This document shows positions 9,701 through 18,759 of a DNA stretch of 24,691 nucleotides, one piece after another. Within the stretch, counting starts at the first letter, position 1; every line of letters starts with the position of its first letter. The notes below the pieces were generated by a model. That model worked only from the letters and a program-made list of their open reading frames with translations, had not been told where the DNA came from and did not search any database. The position numbers were made by a program, and so were the translations under genes. The stretch is taken from NCBI GenBank assembly GCA_001642005.1, contig LWCA01000524.1, forward strand, positions 1-24,691, in the 5' to 3' direction. The stretch is from Intoshia linei (lineage: Eukaryota; Orthonectida; Rhopaluridae).

Positions 9701-12700
9701 AATTATTTCTTATTGTAAAAATATAAAAAGTAAAAATGTAAATTTTTAATATGTCATCTATTAGTAAGGCTAATTAATATTGATTAATCATTAGTAAGTT
9801 AATTATAAATTAAAATGTATAAAAATATAATTTGATATCTTTATCATCAACAAAGTTACAGCTACAAATTATAAAAAATTGTAATAATGTCAAGTGGAAA
9901 TTTAATATAGACGTTGTTTCAGATTCATTAAAATATAAAATAAAATAATAATTTAGAAAAACACGTGATATCAACCGGAAGTGATGCAATGAAAGATATT
10001 TTTTGTGAATTGGAAACTAAAGAATTGTGGAATAAATTTTACAATTTAGGAACTGAAATGATTATTACTAAATCTGGGAGGTAAAAAACAGATTTAACAT
10101 GATTTTGATAAGCATCATGTTTATATCACGCAAAATGACTATATTGACATGGTTTGTTCAATAAAATTATAATTCAATCATTTTACAAATTTCGACACAT
10201 CATTATACTTTTAATCTATAGATTAAAAGATTTATAAAGTGCATTTTATTATATGAAATGGTAAACTGTGTCAAAAGTAGATTTACTCAAGTATTATGAT
10301 TTGTTCATACTTGTTATATTATTGATCATAGTCTACATTTAACAAATAATACATTTTTTTCAATAAGCTTTATAAATCAATTTTTTGAATGTCAAATTTT
10401 TTATGGGCAATGCTGAGTAAACCCATGTTTAGATTGCGTTTTTACTTAAAATTTGATGTACATATTACATTTTATAATAATAATTATGGTACAATTGGAA
10501 TATTAATCAATTTCGAATAATAACGAATTTCAATAATGTTCGTGTTTCCTCATTGAATCTATATGTACTTGAATTTATCAACATTTTGACTTTTGAATAA
10601 AGTTAACTAATTTGATAGCCAGTTAAAATTAGAGAACATGATAATTAACTATTTTTACCATATATTAAAGGAAATTTTCTTTTTTCGCGACCTATACTCA
10701 CCAATTACCGATTTTTGAGAAATGCAGGAGTAAACGATCAAGGTCATCTATTTATACGTAATTTAAGGATAAATTGAAAATTTATGCTGAGTTGAAACTA
10801 CTTGTGTATTATTATAATTTATCTCATAATTTTATCAATATTGCATAGGCGAATGTTTCCAACAATATGCGTGTCATTTAAAAATTTGGATCCCTATCAA
10901 TTGTATTATTTAATGTTGGACATACACCAAGTAGATGGTAAGAGATACAGATATGCGTATCATCGGTCTTGCTGGTTGATAGCAGGTAAATAGTTTTGAT
11001 ATATATTTTATAAGTTTACTTTATTAGGCAAAGCTGATATTCAAAATAAAAATAACATATATTTACACCCTGATGGCGTTCAACTTGGTAAAAATTTGCT
11101 TAATAGGTCAATATCATTTGAAAAACTTAAATTAACAAACAACAATAACAATAAACATGGACACGTAATTTATTATTACATTTTGATTTAATCTAGAGAT
11201 AGTGACAAAATTATTAATTGTCAGTAAGTGTTGTAAAAATTGTATTTTTTATTTTTACGTTAGATAGACTGATTTTTTCTATTAAATTTTGGTTAATCAT
11301 AAAGATCAGATCCGAACCTACCATACCCGAAATCCTCTCGGGTTAAGGGGGCTTGTAGAAAATTTTTGTAAAATGGGCCCTCATTTTTCGAAATTCTGAG
11401 TTTATTTGGAAAAAGCTAAATCATTTAAGTTATCTCATAAATAATATATAATAAAACTCAATGGTCGAGGGCCAAGATTTACTTTAATGGATATAACGGT
11501 TACTACCCTGTAACTTATTATGAATTTCAAAAATAAAATAATAATGTTATAATTTTATTAAAATTTAGATTGTTCTTAATTCAATGCATAAATATGAACC
11601 AAGAATTCACATAGTTAAAGTAAGTACTACCTTAAAGGCAAACTATAAAAATTGGGAGAAACAAGATCATAGAACATTTATATTTCCAAATACAGTATTT
11701 ATTGTCGTGACTGCGTATCAAAATCAATTGGTAATACACCATGTTCTGCTTTTAATGTAATTTTCATAGATAACTAAATTAAAAATTGATAGTAACCCAT
11801 TTGCTAAAGGATTCAGAGACATTCCAAGGTCCATTAGAGTGGATAGGTAATTATATTTTATTTATTCTAGAACTACTTTGTACCAACTTTGATTTACTAT
11901 AATTTAAATTTTTTTGTTTTAATAAAATAGTTACGAAATAAAAAATACTAAATAAAAAAGTGCTTTTTTGACCGTGAAGACGTCAATTTATGAGCTAAAA
12001 ATTTTTGTGTGTATTAACTAGATAAAAAATGTATGATAGAATTTTTTTTAAATTACACTAGACAACAAAAATTAACTTTTTGGTTTAATTATGGAGTCTG
12101 CCCATTTAAGTTAAAGTTTAATGTCTTTTGAGCAGAATGACATTATTCACGATATTTGGTTGGATCGTTAACGTGTAGTAATTAACTAATTAATATTTTA
12201 GTTATCATTATCATTAGATAGTGAGATACATCATTCTACTCCAAATTTAATATACTACCTTTTCTAATTGTCATATTTTATAAGTGAAACTAGGTTGGTT
12301 TTTATGTACTACACTGTAAAAAGCACTTTTTTAAGGTTGATATTTATGATAATCTTATAATTTATAAAAATTATCCCAAAATTTGTTTTATAAAATTCTG
12401 TGACTTTTTATATTTCAAAAAAATGGTAATTTTGATGGGTTATGATTAAACATAACCTTAAAGATGTACGTTTCTGAGCTCAGATTTACAAAAATGTTAC
12501 TGACTTTAAATAGAATCCCAGAAATATTGTTTTTTTAAATTTAGGGCTGATTTTATCTTTAAAAAAAAACGAGAATTGCGCTTTTGACCCTGAAAGAATC
12601 CATTTTTGAAATAACGCAAATAGCAGTAACGCACATACATACAGACATCCAATTATTTGTAAGTAAAGGGTAATTGGTTGGGGTTATTACTACAATAATA

Positions 12701-13427
12701 TATTTTGTAATTTAATTTTTTATCTTAATTTAATAATTTAGATATTGCTACGAACAATTGACTAAACGAGCAAGATATAAAGATAACATTGACAATGATT
12801 ACAATGGTAATTACAATATATGTATTATATTGTATATATTGTACATATTTAAATACATATTTGATAAATACTATTTATATTTACAATATCACAGGGGTCG
12901 GAAACCTTTTGCATCTTTTGAGCCACGTTATTATATCAATAAGTTCTATGGCCCTGTTTTTGAAAATTACATATTATACATGTCAATTTTAATTGAACAG
13001 AAACGGTTCTAGCATATTCAACAAAATAAAATCCAGGGCCAACTGAAAATTGAGTATTGAAATGATTATAATGAGCCAATTATATCAGAAAATGTTTAAA
13101 ATGGTGTTTAAAAGTTGAAAAAAATTGAAAATAAATAAGTTACGTATTTACTAAATGGCCACCAAAATTATTCTGTGGACCACTGGTGGACCACACGACC
13201 CCTGCTTTATCATCAAGTTTATGTTAACTATATCATGTTTAGAATCAAATCATTTTCAAAGTGGTCAGATGAAAAGAAACAATGTACACTTTAAACCAAA
13301 CGACATTCTATTAGGAAAACTTGACCAAAATTTTCATAAATATAACATCGAAAATAATAGACCTAATACTGCCAAATATGTAGATATTTCAAAAGATATT
13401 GAAACTGAGAATATATTAAAAAACTAA
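6751..13427 (+). CDS. Tbx20: T-box transcription factor, TBX20 / midline-H15 class (8 exons)
   Basis: A DNA-binding developmental regulator; family members pattern heart, nervous system and epidermis. Exons: 6751-7225, 9957-10080, 10849-10985, 11028-11164, 11569-11730, 11770-11846, 12742-12806, 13243-13427. All junctions are GT-AG and in phase; they give 453 residues. An in-frame TAA six codons before the ATG supports the start. Residues 13-20 (AFSISNLM) match the family's N-terminal eh1-like repression motif. The T-box covers about 176-366: [33 protein letters not shown] near 231-240, [14 protein letters not shown] from 294, VTAYQNQL at 338-345, NPFAKGFRD at 354-362. The order and wording fit TBX20 better than TBX1, TBX2 or Brachyury. 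The C-terminal tail is only about 87 residues and Asn/Lys-rich, shorter than in vertebrate TBX20. Introns 3 and 5 are 42 and 39 nt; intron 1 (2.7 kb) and intron 7 carry mobile elements. Subfamily certain; mid versus H15 cannot be decided. Confidence 0.95.
7226..8109. other. T-box intron 1, left part
   Basis: Starts with a GTAATT donor at 7226. The sequence is AT-rich. A 123-codon open frame at 7870-8241 runs from unique intron sequence through a hairpin and into the end of a hAT element. Its later part is therefore mobile-element DNA, and it is not called as a gene. Confidence 0.5.
8117..8163. repeat. 20-bp-arm hairpin
   Basis: The arms TGAAATGTACACATTCCACG (8117-8136) and CGTGGAATGTATACATTTCA (8144-8163) are reverse complements with one mismatch, around a 7-base loop. 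The arm sequence is related to the ends of the foldback element (GAATGTGT and CATTTCATGG), so it looks like an internal duplication of that element's arm. Confidence 0.8.
8165..8633. mobile_element. hAT-type MITE with perfect 8-bp target duplication
   Basis: The left end CAGTGTTTCCCCACC and the right end GTTGGGAATCACTG (reverse complement CAGTGATTCCCAAC) are typical hAT terminal inverted repeats. Both termini continue into GCCCCACTT-like subterminal repeats. The element is flanked on both sides by the identical octamer CATTTCAT (8157-8164 and 8634-8641), the 8-bp target duplication expected of hAT insertion. It is 469 bp with no transposase frame, so it is non-autonomous. The insertion split the left arm of the foldback element. 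Confidence 0.88.
9184..9430 (+). repeat. modular repeat family, 5' part
   Basis: Begins at ATCCGTACTTATATAATATG, then GCTACGCGATTTTTATTTG and a GTGTGTGTCTCTGTGTGT tract. It follows the 4691-5045 copy block for block (CGTCTTAGAATTTTATAAA, GGGGGTGTTTGTAAACTTAA, ACGGGTCAAAAACC, AAATCAAACAAGTTGGAGA) and stops at about 9430. It is a truncated copy inside T-box intron 1. Confidence 0.75.
9448..9502 (+). repeat. 55-bp dispersed repeat, copy 1
   Basis: GCCCTCGGCAGAGCTAGGTG leads a relatively GC-rich segment ending ACAGTCAACCTAG. A second copy lies at 14,212-14,262 in the same orientation. The family is not recognised. Confidence 0.7.
9503..9956. other. T-box intron 1, right part
   Basis: AT-rich sequence with a short GC-rich patch at about 9560-9600 (GGTAGGTTCGGCTCGGCTCG). 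That patch is partly repeated in reverse in intron 4, near 11,310-11,335. The region closes with a weak pyrimidine tract and AG at 9955-9956, the acceptor of exon 2. Confidence 0.5.
10081..10848. other. T-box intron 2
   Basis: The intron runs from the GTAAAA donor to the GCATAG acceptor, which exactly restores the codon for the first Arg of GRRMFPT. It is AT-rich and nothing further is recognised in it. Confidence 0.6.
11165..11568. other. T-box intron 4
   Basis: A 404-nt intron between the HGH and [11 protein letters not shown] parts of the T-box. The middle (about 11,310-11,400) is more GC-rich and includes CCGAACCTACCATACCCGAA, an inverted partial copy of sequence near 9545-9590. This suggests a mobile-element scrap; its family is unknown. 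Confidence 0.55.
11905..12680 (-). repeat. modular repeat family, reverse copy inside T-box intron 6
   Basis: This matches the reverse-orientation copies at 18,760 and 20,815. It has TTTTTTTGTTTTAATAAAAT, then GTGCTTTTTTGACCGTGAAG, later a GCGCTTTTGACCCTGAAAG block, and an ending of GCACATACATACAGACATCC, comparable with the CACACAGACACATAAACAA end of the long copy. It is diverged and makes up most of intron 6. Confidence 0.6.
12892..13204. mobile_element. hAT-type MITE in the last T-box intron
   Basis: The ends are CAGGGGTCGGAAACC and, on the right, ACGACCCCTG; these are hAT-like inverted termini. The flanking octamers CAATATCA (12,884-12,891) and CTTTATCA (13,205-13,212) agree at six of eight positions, consistent with an aged 8-bp target duplication. 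The element is 313 bp, with no transposase. It lies wholly within intron 7, between the GTAATT donor at 12,807 and the TTTAG acceptor at 13,242. A diverged relative of its right half occurs at 16,848-17,365. Confidence 0.82.
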
Positions 13428-13845
13428 TTTATTGTCCATTTTATTAAGTTTAAAATACTTTATATTTATTAAATTTTAATTTTAACTCTTTGAGGATACG
13501 TCGCACGTTATTTATAATATTTTTCGACATTATTTGAGAACAGCATTTAACATATCACTATTAATTGCATTTAACTAGTAATATATCATCCCTTTCTACT
13601 CTTTTTATTTATTAAAATATATTTAGTTTATTAAAAATTTTTATATTGCTGGTAAACAGCTATCACCAACTAATACTACTGTTGGTACCAAAACCAGCAA
13701 AATTTTATTGATACACACATATATAATATCAATAAATTATAAAATCGCAAAAGCCTTTGCGATAGCTAATTATTTAAGTAAACAATCTAAAATTTTGTTG
13801 GCTTCTAATTTCCTGTTATTTAGCCATAACACATTACCTATAAAG
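13428..13845. other. downstream of the T-box gene; probable 3' UTR with hairpins
   Basis: Presumed 3' untranslated DNA. An AATAAA motif occurs at about 13,733. There is a small hairpin with arms ATCGCAAA and TTTGCGAT (13,744-13,763), and an imperfect one with TTGCTGGT and ACCAGCAA arms (about 13,647-13,700). No coding signal is visible. Confidence 0.45.
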
Positions 13846-13920
13846 CAGTGATTTTTAACCTTTTTTGACCTATGCACCCCAAATATTGATTTTAATGACT
13901 GTGAACTAGGGTGGACACAA
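13846..13920. mobile_element. hAT-like terminus, partner end not found
   Basis: CAGTGATTTTTAACCTTTTT followed by GACC and GCACCCC resembles the terminal repeat of many hAT elements. No matching right end was found within the next kilobase, so only one end is called and the extent is unknown. Confidence 0.45.
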
Positions 13921-14650
13921 TTTCAATATTTTTTAATTTATTATGGGCCATTTTCCATAAAGTTTCGTTTTTTTAAGTTAACTTAAAATACACACGGAGT
14001 ATTTTCCGTATGTGGATGCACACTAGTTTGTATCTAGTTGCAAAATAGTGTTTATGGGGTAGCACAATAGCTTGTATTTTAGTGCACAACTTTGTATTAC
14101 TGATATTAAAATTTAATCTTTATTTTTTACGATTTTTTATGGTTGTAACTGTAATTTAATTTTTTTTAACCGTTAAAAAGTGACACTCAATTTCTATAAA
14201 ATAAAAAAGTGGCCCTCGGCAGAGCTAGCCGCTGTTTTTCGACGTACATAACAGTCAAGCTAGTAATATGATAAAATTTGCGTTACATTAGAAACTTATG
14301 TATATATAAGTATTAGATATTGCATACATTATATATGTATACAATGTATGTATGTTTAATTTGAGGTAATCGTAGTTTTATTATTTTTAAGAATCGAGAT
14401 TAGTTGGGTCGTTGATCATGAATAACGAAAATTTATAAGAGTAAAATGTATCTTATTTGCTTTGAAAAAAAATTGGCTAAGAATTTGAGTTTTTTAAATT
14501 TCTGCTACATATGTTTTTTAATGAGTGGTTACAGTCATACATATTCAGACAGGAAGATATTCAATTTCATATCAGTAAAATTTACTGAAACTAAATGTAA
14601 GATAAATTTTATTGTAATAAATGTCATTATTTTCGGCTTGAAATTCAATT
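13921..14650. other. AT-rich DNA between the hAT terminus and the membrane-protein gene
   Basis: Contains the second copy of the 55-bp dispersed repeat (14,212-14,262). An 88-codon open frame on the plus strand (14,446-14,712) overlaps the last exon of the minus-strand membrane-protein gene and has no features of its own, so it is not called. No other gene is supported. Confidence 0.45.
14212..14262 (+). repeat. 55-bp dispersed repeat, copy 2
   Basis: GCCCTCGGCAGAGCTAGCCG ... ACAGTCAAGCTAG. It matches the copy at 9448-9502 at both ends and through most of the middle. The flanks do not match, so the repeated unit is short. Confidence 0.7.
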
Positions 14651-15565
14651 TCATTTACTTGGACCAACACCGTCACCACCTTCGACTGGTTTGCATAATA
14701 CAATATATATAGCTATACCCAATACTATTTCCAAAATTATATCAAATATCTAAATATATCGTTAGTTTTTTGTCTAATATCTTTAATTTCTATATATATA
14801 TTATATTATTATTAATATTTCGTTCATCAAATAGAATCAAATCCTAATCAACATATTACCCCTGCAATGATATGTGCAGTTCCACAATATCTATACGTGG
14901 ACCAAACAAATGCATTAATAAGATGCGGCAAAAATATTATCATGAATACAATATTTATGATCAATTCCTAAACAGACAATATTAAGTTATTATACGTAAT
15001 TAATTTAAGTAGTTAATAAAAGTTTAAAAAATATCAGTGTTATTAATTTAATTTATTTCGTGCGTTAATTAATAATTTTAACAATGTTAAAATTTTCAAT
15101 TTTAGCATACATATACATTTTATATTCTAAAAAAAACGAAAAAGAAAATTTTTTGTTTTCAACTCAGTTGAAAAATTAGTATACTTGTAAATTTAAATAT
15201 AAATTACTATAATCTTAAATTTGGGTACATTGATTGGCAATTGATACTTGAGAATTATAAAAATAGTTGCACAGATTAATAATATTGAGAATGCTATTCC
15301 ATAACCTATTATCCATCCACATGCAAATATACATACAATAAATATGATAAATGCAACAATCTAATAAATAACATGATTAGTATACGTTCAAAAGAAGTGA
15401 ATCGAGTTTTAATATAGTTACATGCTGTTAAAATCTAACTAAATAAAATATTTCGTTCTTTTAATGGTTAACACTATCACTAATGTCTATTGGAATACAA
15501 TTAAAAAAGGTTATTTCTTCTTTTAAAAACACTAATGAGGAAATTAAACCAGTTAAAAAATTCAT
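14651..15565 (-). CDS. four-exon gene for a 150-residue multi-pass membrane protein, unrecognised
   Basis: Exons in order: 15565-15473, 15360-15208, 14967-14860, 14749-14651. All three introns are phase 0 with GT-AG ends (GTTAAC, GTAATT and GTAATA donors; 112, 240 and 110 nt). The ATG is preceded by an in-frame TGA four codons upstream, and the frame ends in TGA. The product is almost all hydrophobic helices. Likely membrane spans are about 32-48 and 50-69 (exon 2, separated by the CGWIIGYG turn), 84-105 (LIINIVFMIIFLPHLINAF) and 115-137 (IFDIILEIVLGIAIYIVL). A hydrophobic N-terminus precedes them, and the short polar tail is CKPVEGGDGVGPSK. The size and four-span layout resemble small insect tetraspan/MARVEL-like proteins, but no diagnostic motif is seen and no family is claimed. 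Each exon closes exactly where a membrane segment continues in the next, which argues that the model is real. Confidence 0.6.
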
Positions 15566-15782
15566 ACTTTTATTTCATTACTATGAAAATAATTCAATTT
15601 TTACAATTCTAAATAAAAATAAAATAATAATAATGAGTTAGAGTTTAACTTAAACTGAACAATAGTTGTAAAAAAATAAATATTTTTACACATTAAAATT
15701 ATAATTCACACAATTTAAGTGGGATTTTCAAAAGTTTTTTAAAATTTTTGGGGATCATCAAATGTATCAAATATTGAATATA

Positions 15783-16187
15783 TCAGAAAAGTAGAAAATT
15801 TTTAATAATTCTAGTGTTGTTAACAAAGAAAAAATTATTTTTCGGTACGAATATATGTATTAAGATTAAAAATTGAACAGTATAGGTTGTAATAAGTAAT
15901 TTTAAAAATAAAATTCGGATTTTTTCAAAAAAAAATCTTCCCTTTTTATGATCATGCATTTTTGTGCATGATATTATATAAAATATACCAATTTTATAAT
16001 TTGAATGATAAAATTCCAAGATTTTGGTACATAATCTCCCATTGCAGTAACTTTTTATAAATAAAATGTTTTTTATATCCAAGATATATTCCATAAGAAT
16101 TTTCTTTTGTGATTCATCAGACAGTTTACATAAACAAAATATTTTATATACTTCAAATACACAGTATTTCAGATTTGATTGATTCAA
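15783..16187 (-). CDS. probable coding exon of an unrecognised cysteine-containing protein
   Basis: This frame stays open for about 134 codons, and about ten codons further upstream, before stopping at 15783. In DNA this rich in A and T a stop is expected about every ten codons, so a chance frame this long is unlikely. The product begins near LNQSNLKYCVFEVYKIFCLC and has six cysteines in the first 75 residues, mixed charged and aromatic residues, and a hydrophobic segment (LLITTYTVQFLILIHIFV) near the C-terminus. No ATG precedes the cysteine-rich part, so if it is real it is probably an internal or last exon entered by the AG at about 16,203. No upstream exon with a matching phase was found. 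The family is unknown. It lies 218 bases upstream of the multi-pass membrane gene, on the same strand. Confidence 0.35.
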   Translation of the reverse strand: MNQSNLKYCVFEVYKIFCLCKLSDESQKKILMEYILDIKNILFIKSYCNGRLCTKILEFYHSNYKIGIFYIISCTKMHDHKKGRFFFEKIRILFLKLLITTYTVQFLILIHIFVPKNNFFFVNNTRIIKNFLLF

Positions 16188-16847
16188 CTTGTGTTTAAAT
16201 CTATTATTTCGTAATTATATACATTACTGAAGTAATTACATGTATTACATTGTTATAATACATTGTGATGTATACATTATAAATGTTGTTATAAAGGTAA
16301 AATATAATTATTTGACATTGCTGAAAGTCGATATGGCATGTATTAGATTTATCGATAATACAAATCATTTATCAGGTTATGTGCTAGTTCAATGGTAAAT
16401 TAACAATTTTTCATTAGGTTGTCCACTTTTGATGTGTTTTTTTATTAGAAATCCCCCTTTTGCACGTGAATGGTTTCGTGGTTTTTGGTTTGAAGCATTT
16501 ATCTAAGTTAATTAAATCGGTTTATATTTACCTTTCCCTTAAAAGTACTTATTAAAATTCAGACAAAAATTTTAAGATGAATATAAAATATAACCTTACA
16601 TTATTGATAATCAGCTTTGAATTAGTTTCTATGATTGTAATTCCTTTAATAGGTTTAACATTGTTTGTGGACCTTTTTTTTTAATTTAAATCTATCTCAT
16701 TCATTTTGGTTTATAATGATGTTTGAATTCTTCATAATTAACCGCATAAAGTACAGAATCTTTATATATAATATACAATGAATACAATACATAGTAGATA
16801 AAATTTATTATAAACTCAAAATAAATTTCGTATCGTAGCATTGAATA
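16188..16847. other. AT-rich stretch with two possible coding scraps
   Basis: On the plus strand, 16,333-16,398 reads MACIRFIDNTNHLSGYVLVQ before a stop. At 16,449-16,506, straight after a T-rich AG, it reads NPPFAREWFRGFWFEAFI and stops. The two cannot be joined in phase without making a stop, so no gene model is offered. The rest shows nothing. Confidence 0.3.
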
Positions 16848-17365
16848 TACTACATTCTAGTATATTCAACAAAATAAAATCCAGGCCGACCTAAAAATTC
16901 AATATTAATCCTAACGAGACAATTGCATGTATATATAAATACCAAAAACTTAACTCTAAAATTTGCATTGGATAGTCTTCAAACCAAAATAAGGTGCAAC
17001 CAATATAAATTATAAATCAATTAATGTTCATACAATAAAATTTAGTTATATAATATAATTAGCGTAAAATTAATTTTATTATCATTGTTTACATTATGGA
17101 AACATAAAAATAGAAAATACAATAGACGAGACTTGATTGTAATTGCGTGTCATTAATCAAATATATTTTATTGTTAATTCTTAGCCAAACATTAACGCCA
17201 GATTTAAGTTGTTCATTTTAAAAAAAAATCTAGGGTTAAAGGGTTAAAATAATTATAGTGAGCCAATTATAGTAAAAAGTGTTTAAAACGACGTTTAAAT
17301 TTGAAAAATTTATATATTTACTCAAAAGGTAAAAAATATTATTCTGTGGACCACTCGTAGATCCC
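16848..17365. mobile_element. diverged second copy of the intron-7 hAT MITE, split by about 340 bp
   Basis: TATATTCAACAAAATAAAAT with CCAGGCCGACC (from 16,861), and later ATTATAGTGAGCCAATTATA and TTCTGTGGACCACTCGTAGA (to about 17,365), match consecutive parts of the element at 12,892-13,204. There the two halves are adjacent; here they are separated by about 340 bases (about 16,905-17,243). The left terminus is missing. Confidence 0.65.
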
Positions 17366-17675
17366 AATATAATTCAAAAAAGAGGGACAAGGGAAAATAT
17401 TAAATATGGTAGAAAAAATAAATTTAAAGGAAAAAGACATGATCATAAGGCTAAATAGATCTTTTAATTCCAAAAATTTTAATATTATGATGACTAATGG
17501 AAATTCAATAGACATATAGTACAATACATATATTTTAACATGATAATAATTGAAGTATATAATATAGAGATAGTATATTATATTTCTAATCATGTCTATA
17601 TACATATTCAGTGTATATATATGTATATTAAGGTGTTTCATGGTTTAAAAGAAAGAATAACTTTAAGTTAAAATA
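17366..17675. other. AT-rich DNA with an unassigned minus-strand frame
   Basis: A 100-codon minus-strand frame (17,641-17,339) starts at an ATG and ends inside the hAT-like element. It is dominated by Ile, Tyr, Phe and Leu. No splice structure or family match supports it. Confidence 0.35.
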
Positions 17676-18350
17676 CACTGCGTTTTAAGTTATTATGCAA
17701 ACATTACAAACATTAATACTTTAAAAAGTAGTCACTTAATTCTGTTAATTTTTTCATCATAATTTAATCATTCACCATATATAACGTTATTGTTAAAAAA
17801 AAATTTATCACATATCCAAAAAAGCATCATATTTAAAATTTTATATTTTTGGGTAATTTTTGGTGTGCCAAATTATTATGCTAATCAAAATTTAAAATAA
17901 TTATTGGTAAATCAAAAGAATCAAAACAAATCAAATCAAAAAAATCAATGCAAAAACAAATGAAAACCTTACGAAATTCATGGATAAACGATTTTTTCTT
18001 GTAATATCCCGGAAAGAAGGTATATTAATATGTAAAGTTTAATTACATTTTTTTTGCTTGAATTTGACTTAGAATACAATGGATTATATTATTTAAATAT
18101 TTAAAAAAATTTATTTATTCGTATTGACAAGAAATTATTGTTTAATATTCATTTGCATAATAATTTGGCACACCAAAAATCACAAAATTTTCTTAAATCT
18201 TTGTGTATTCATTTTTTTTGAATACATTACATTTTTCTTGGAACTTTAAAGTATTATCAGTTGACTATATAAATATGATAAAAAAATTAAGAGAATTAAG
18301 TGACTACTTTTTAAATTATTAATGTTTCCATAATCACTTGGAACGCAGTG
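17676..18350. mobile_element. Tc1/mariner-type MITE with long inverted arms, TA duplication
   Basis: The left end CACTGCGTTTTAAGTTATTA and the right end (reverse complement CACTGCGTTCCAAGTGATTA) are inverted repeats flanked by TA on both sides (17,674-17,675 and 18,351-18,352). The arms extend inward about 200 bases and share AAAAAGTAGTCACTTAATTC and TTTTTGGTGTGCCAAATTAT. The element is 675 bp. The middle is A-rich and has no transposase. The family call rests on the TA duplication and terminal layout only. Confidence 0.8.
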
Positions 18351-18759
18351 TAGATGTAGTTTTTAGTAAAAATCATAATGATGATAAAAAATCATGTAAA
18401 TTTCAAATATTTCACTAAATATCAAGTTAAGTAATATATAATTCATAAAGTAAAAACAATTTTAAAAATTGTCATAAATAGCATAAATTCGAGAAAAATA
18501 AAATTGTAAAAATCTATTTTGTCAATTTTTTATGATTATATATATTCAGTACCAATTTAATAAATACTTAAAAATACCAATTATCTATCAATAATTAACG
18601 GAATCTTCACTTTATAAACATATTTCATGCGAATTTTACCAATATTGCAGACGATTGTAATAAAAATAATAATAACAAAGTTGTATTATTTTTAGTAATT
18701 CGTTGTTGTAGTTTTAAATTAAATTTTAAACAAAACATTTTGAAATTGAGAATTTGAAT
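18351..18759. other. AT-rich DNA, nothing recognised
   Basis: No open frame with coding features, repeat or RNA gene was recognised. A minus-strand frame of 80 codons (18,867-18,625) enters the modular repeat copy next door and is treated as chance. Confidence 0.45.

Noticed and set aside
17339-17641. Possible F-box-like stretch (IEFPLVIIILKFLELKDLFSL) on the minus strand
   Set aside because: The resemblance is to a loose hydrophobic pattern only. The frame ends inside a hAT-like element, and the composition is that of translated AT-rich DNA.
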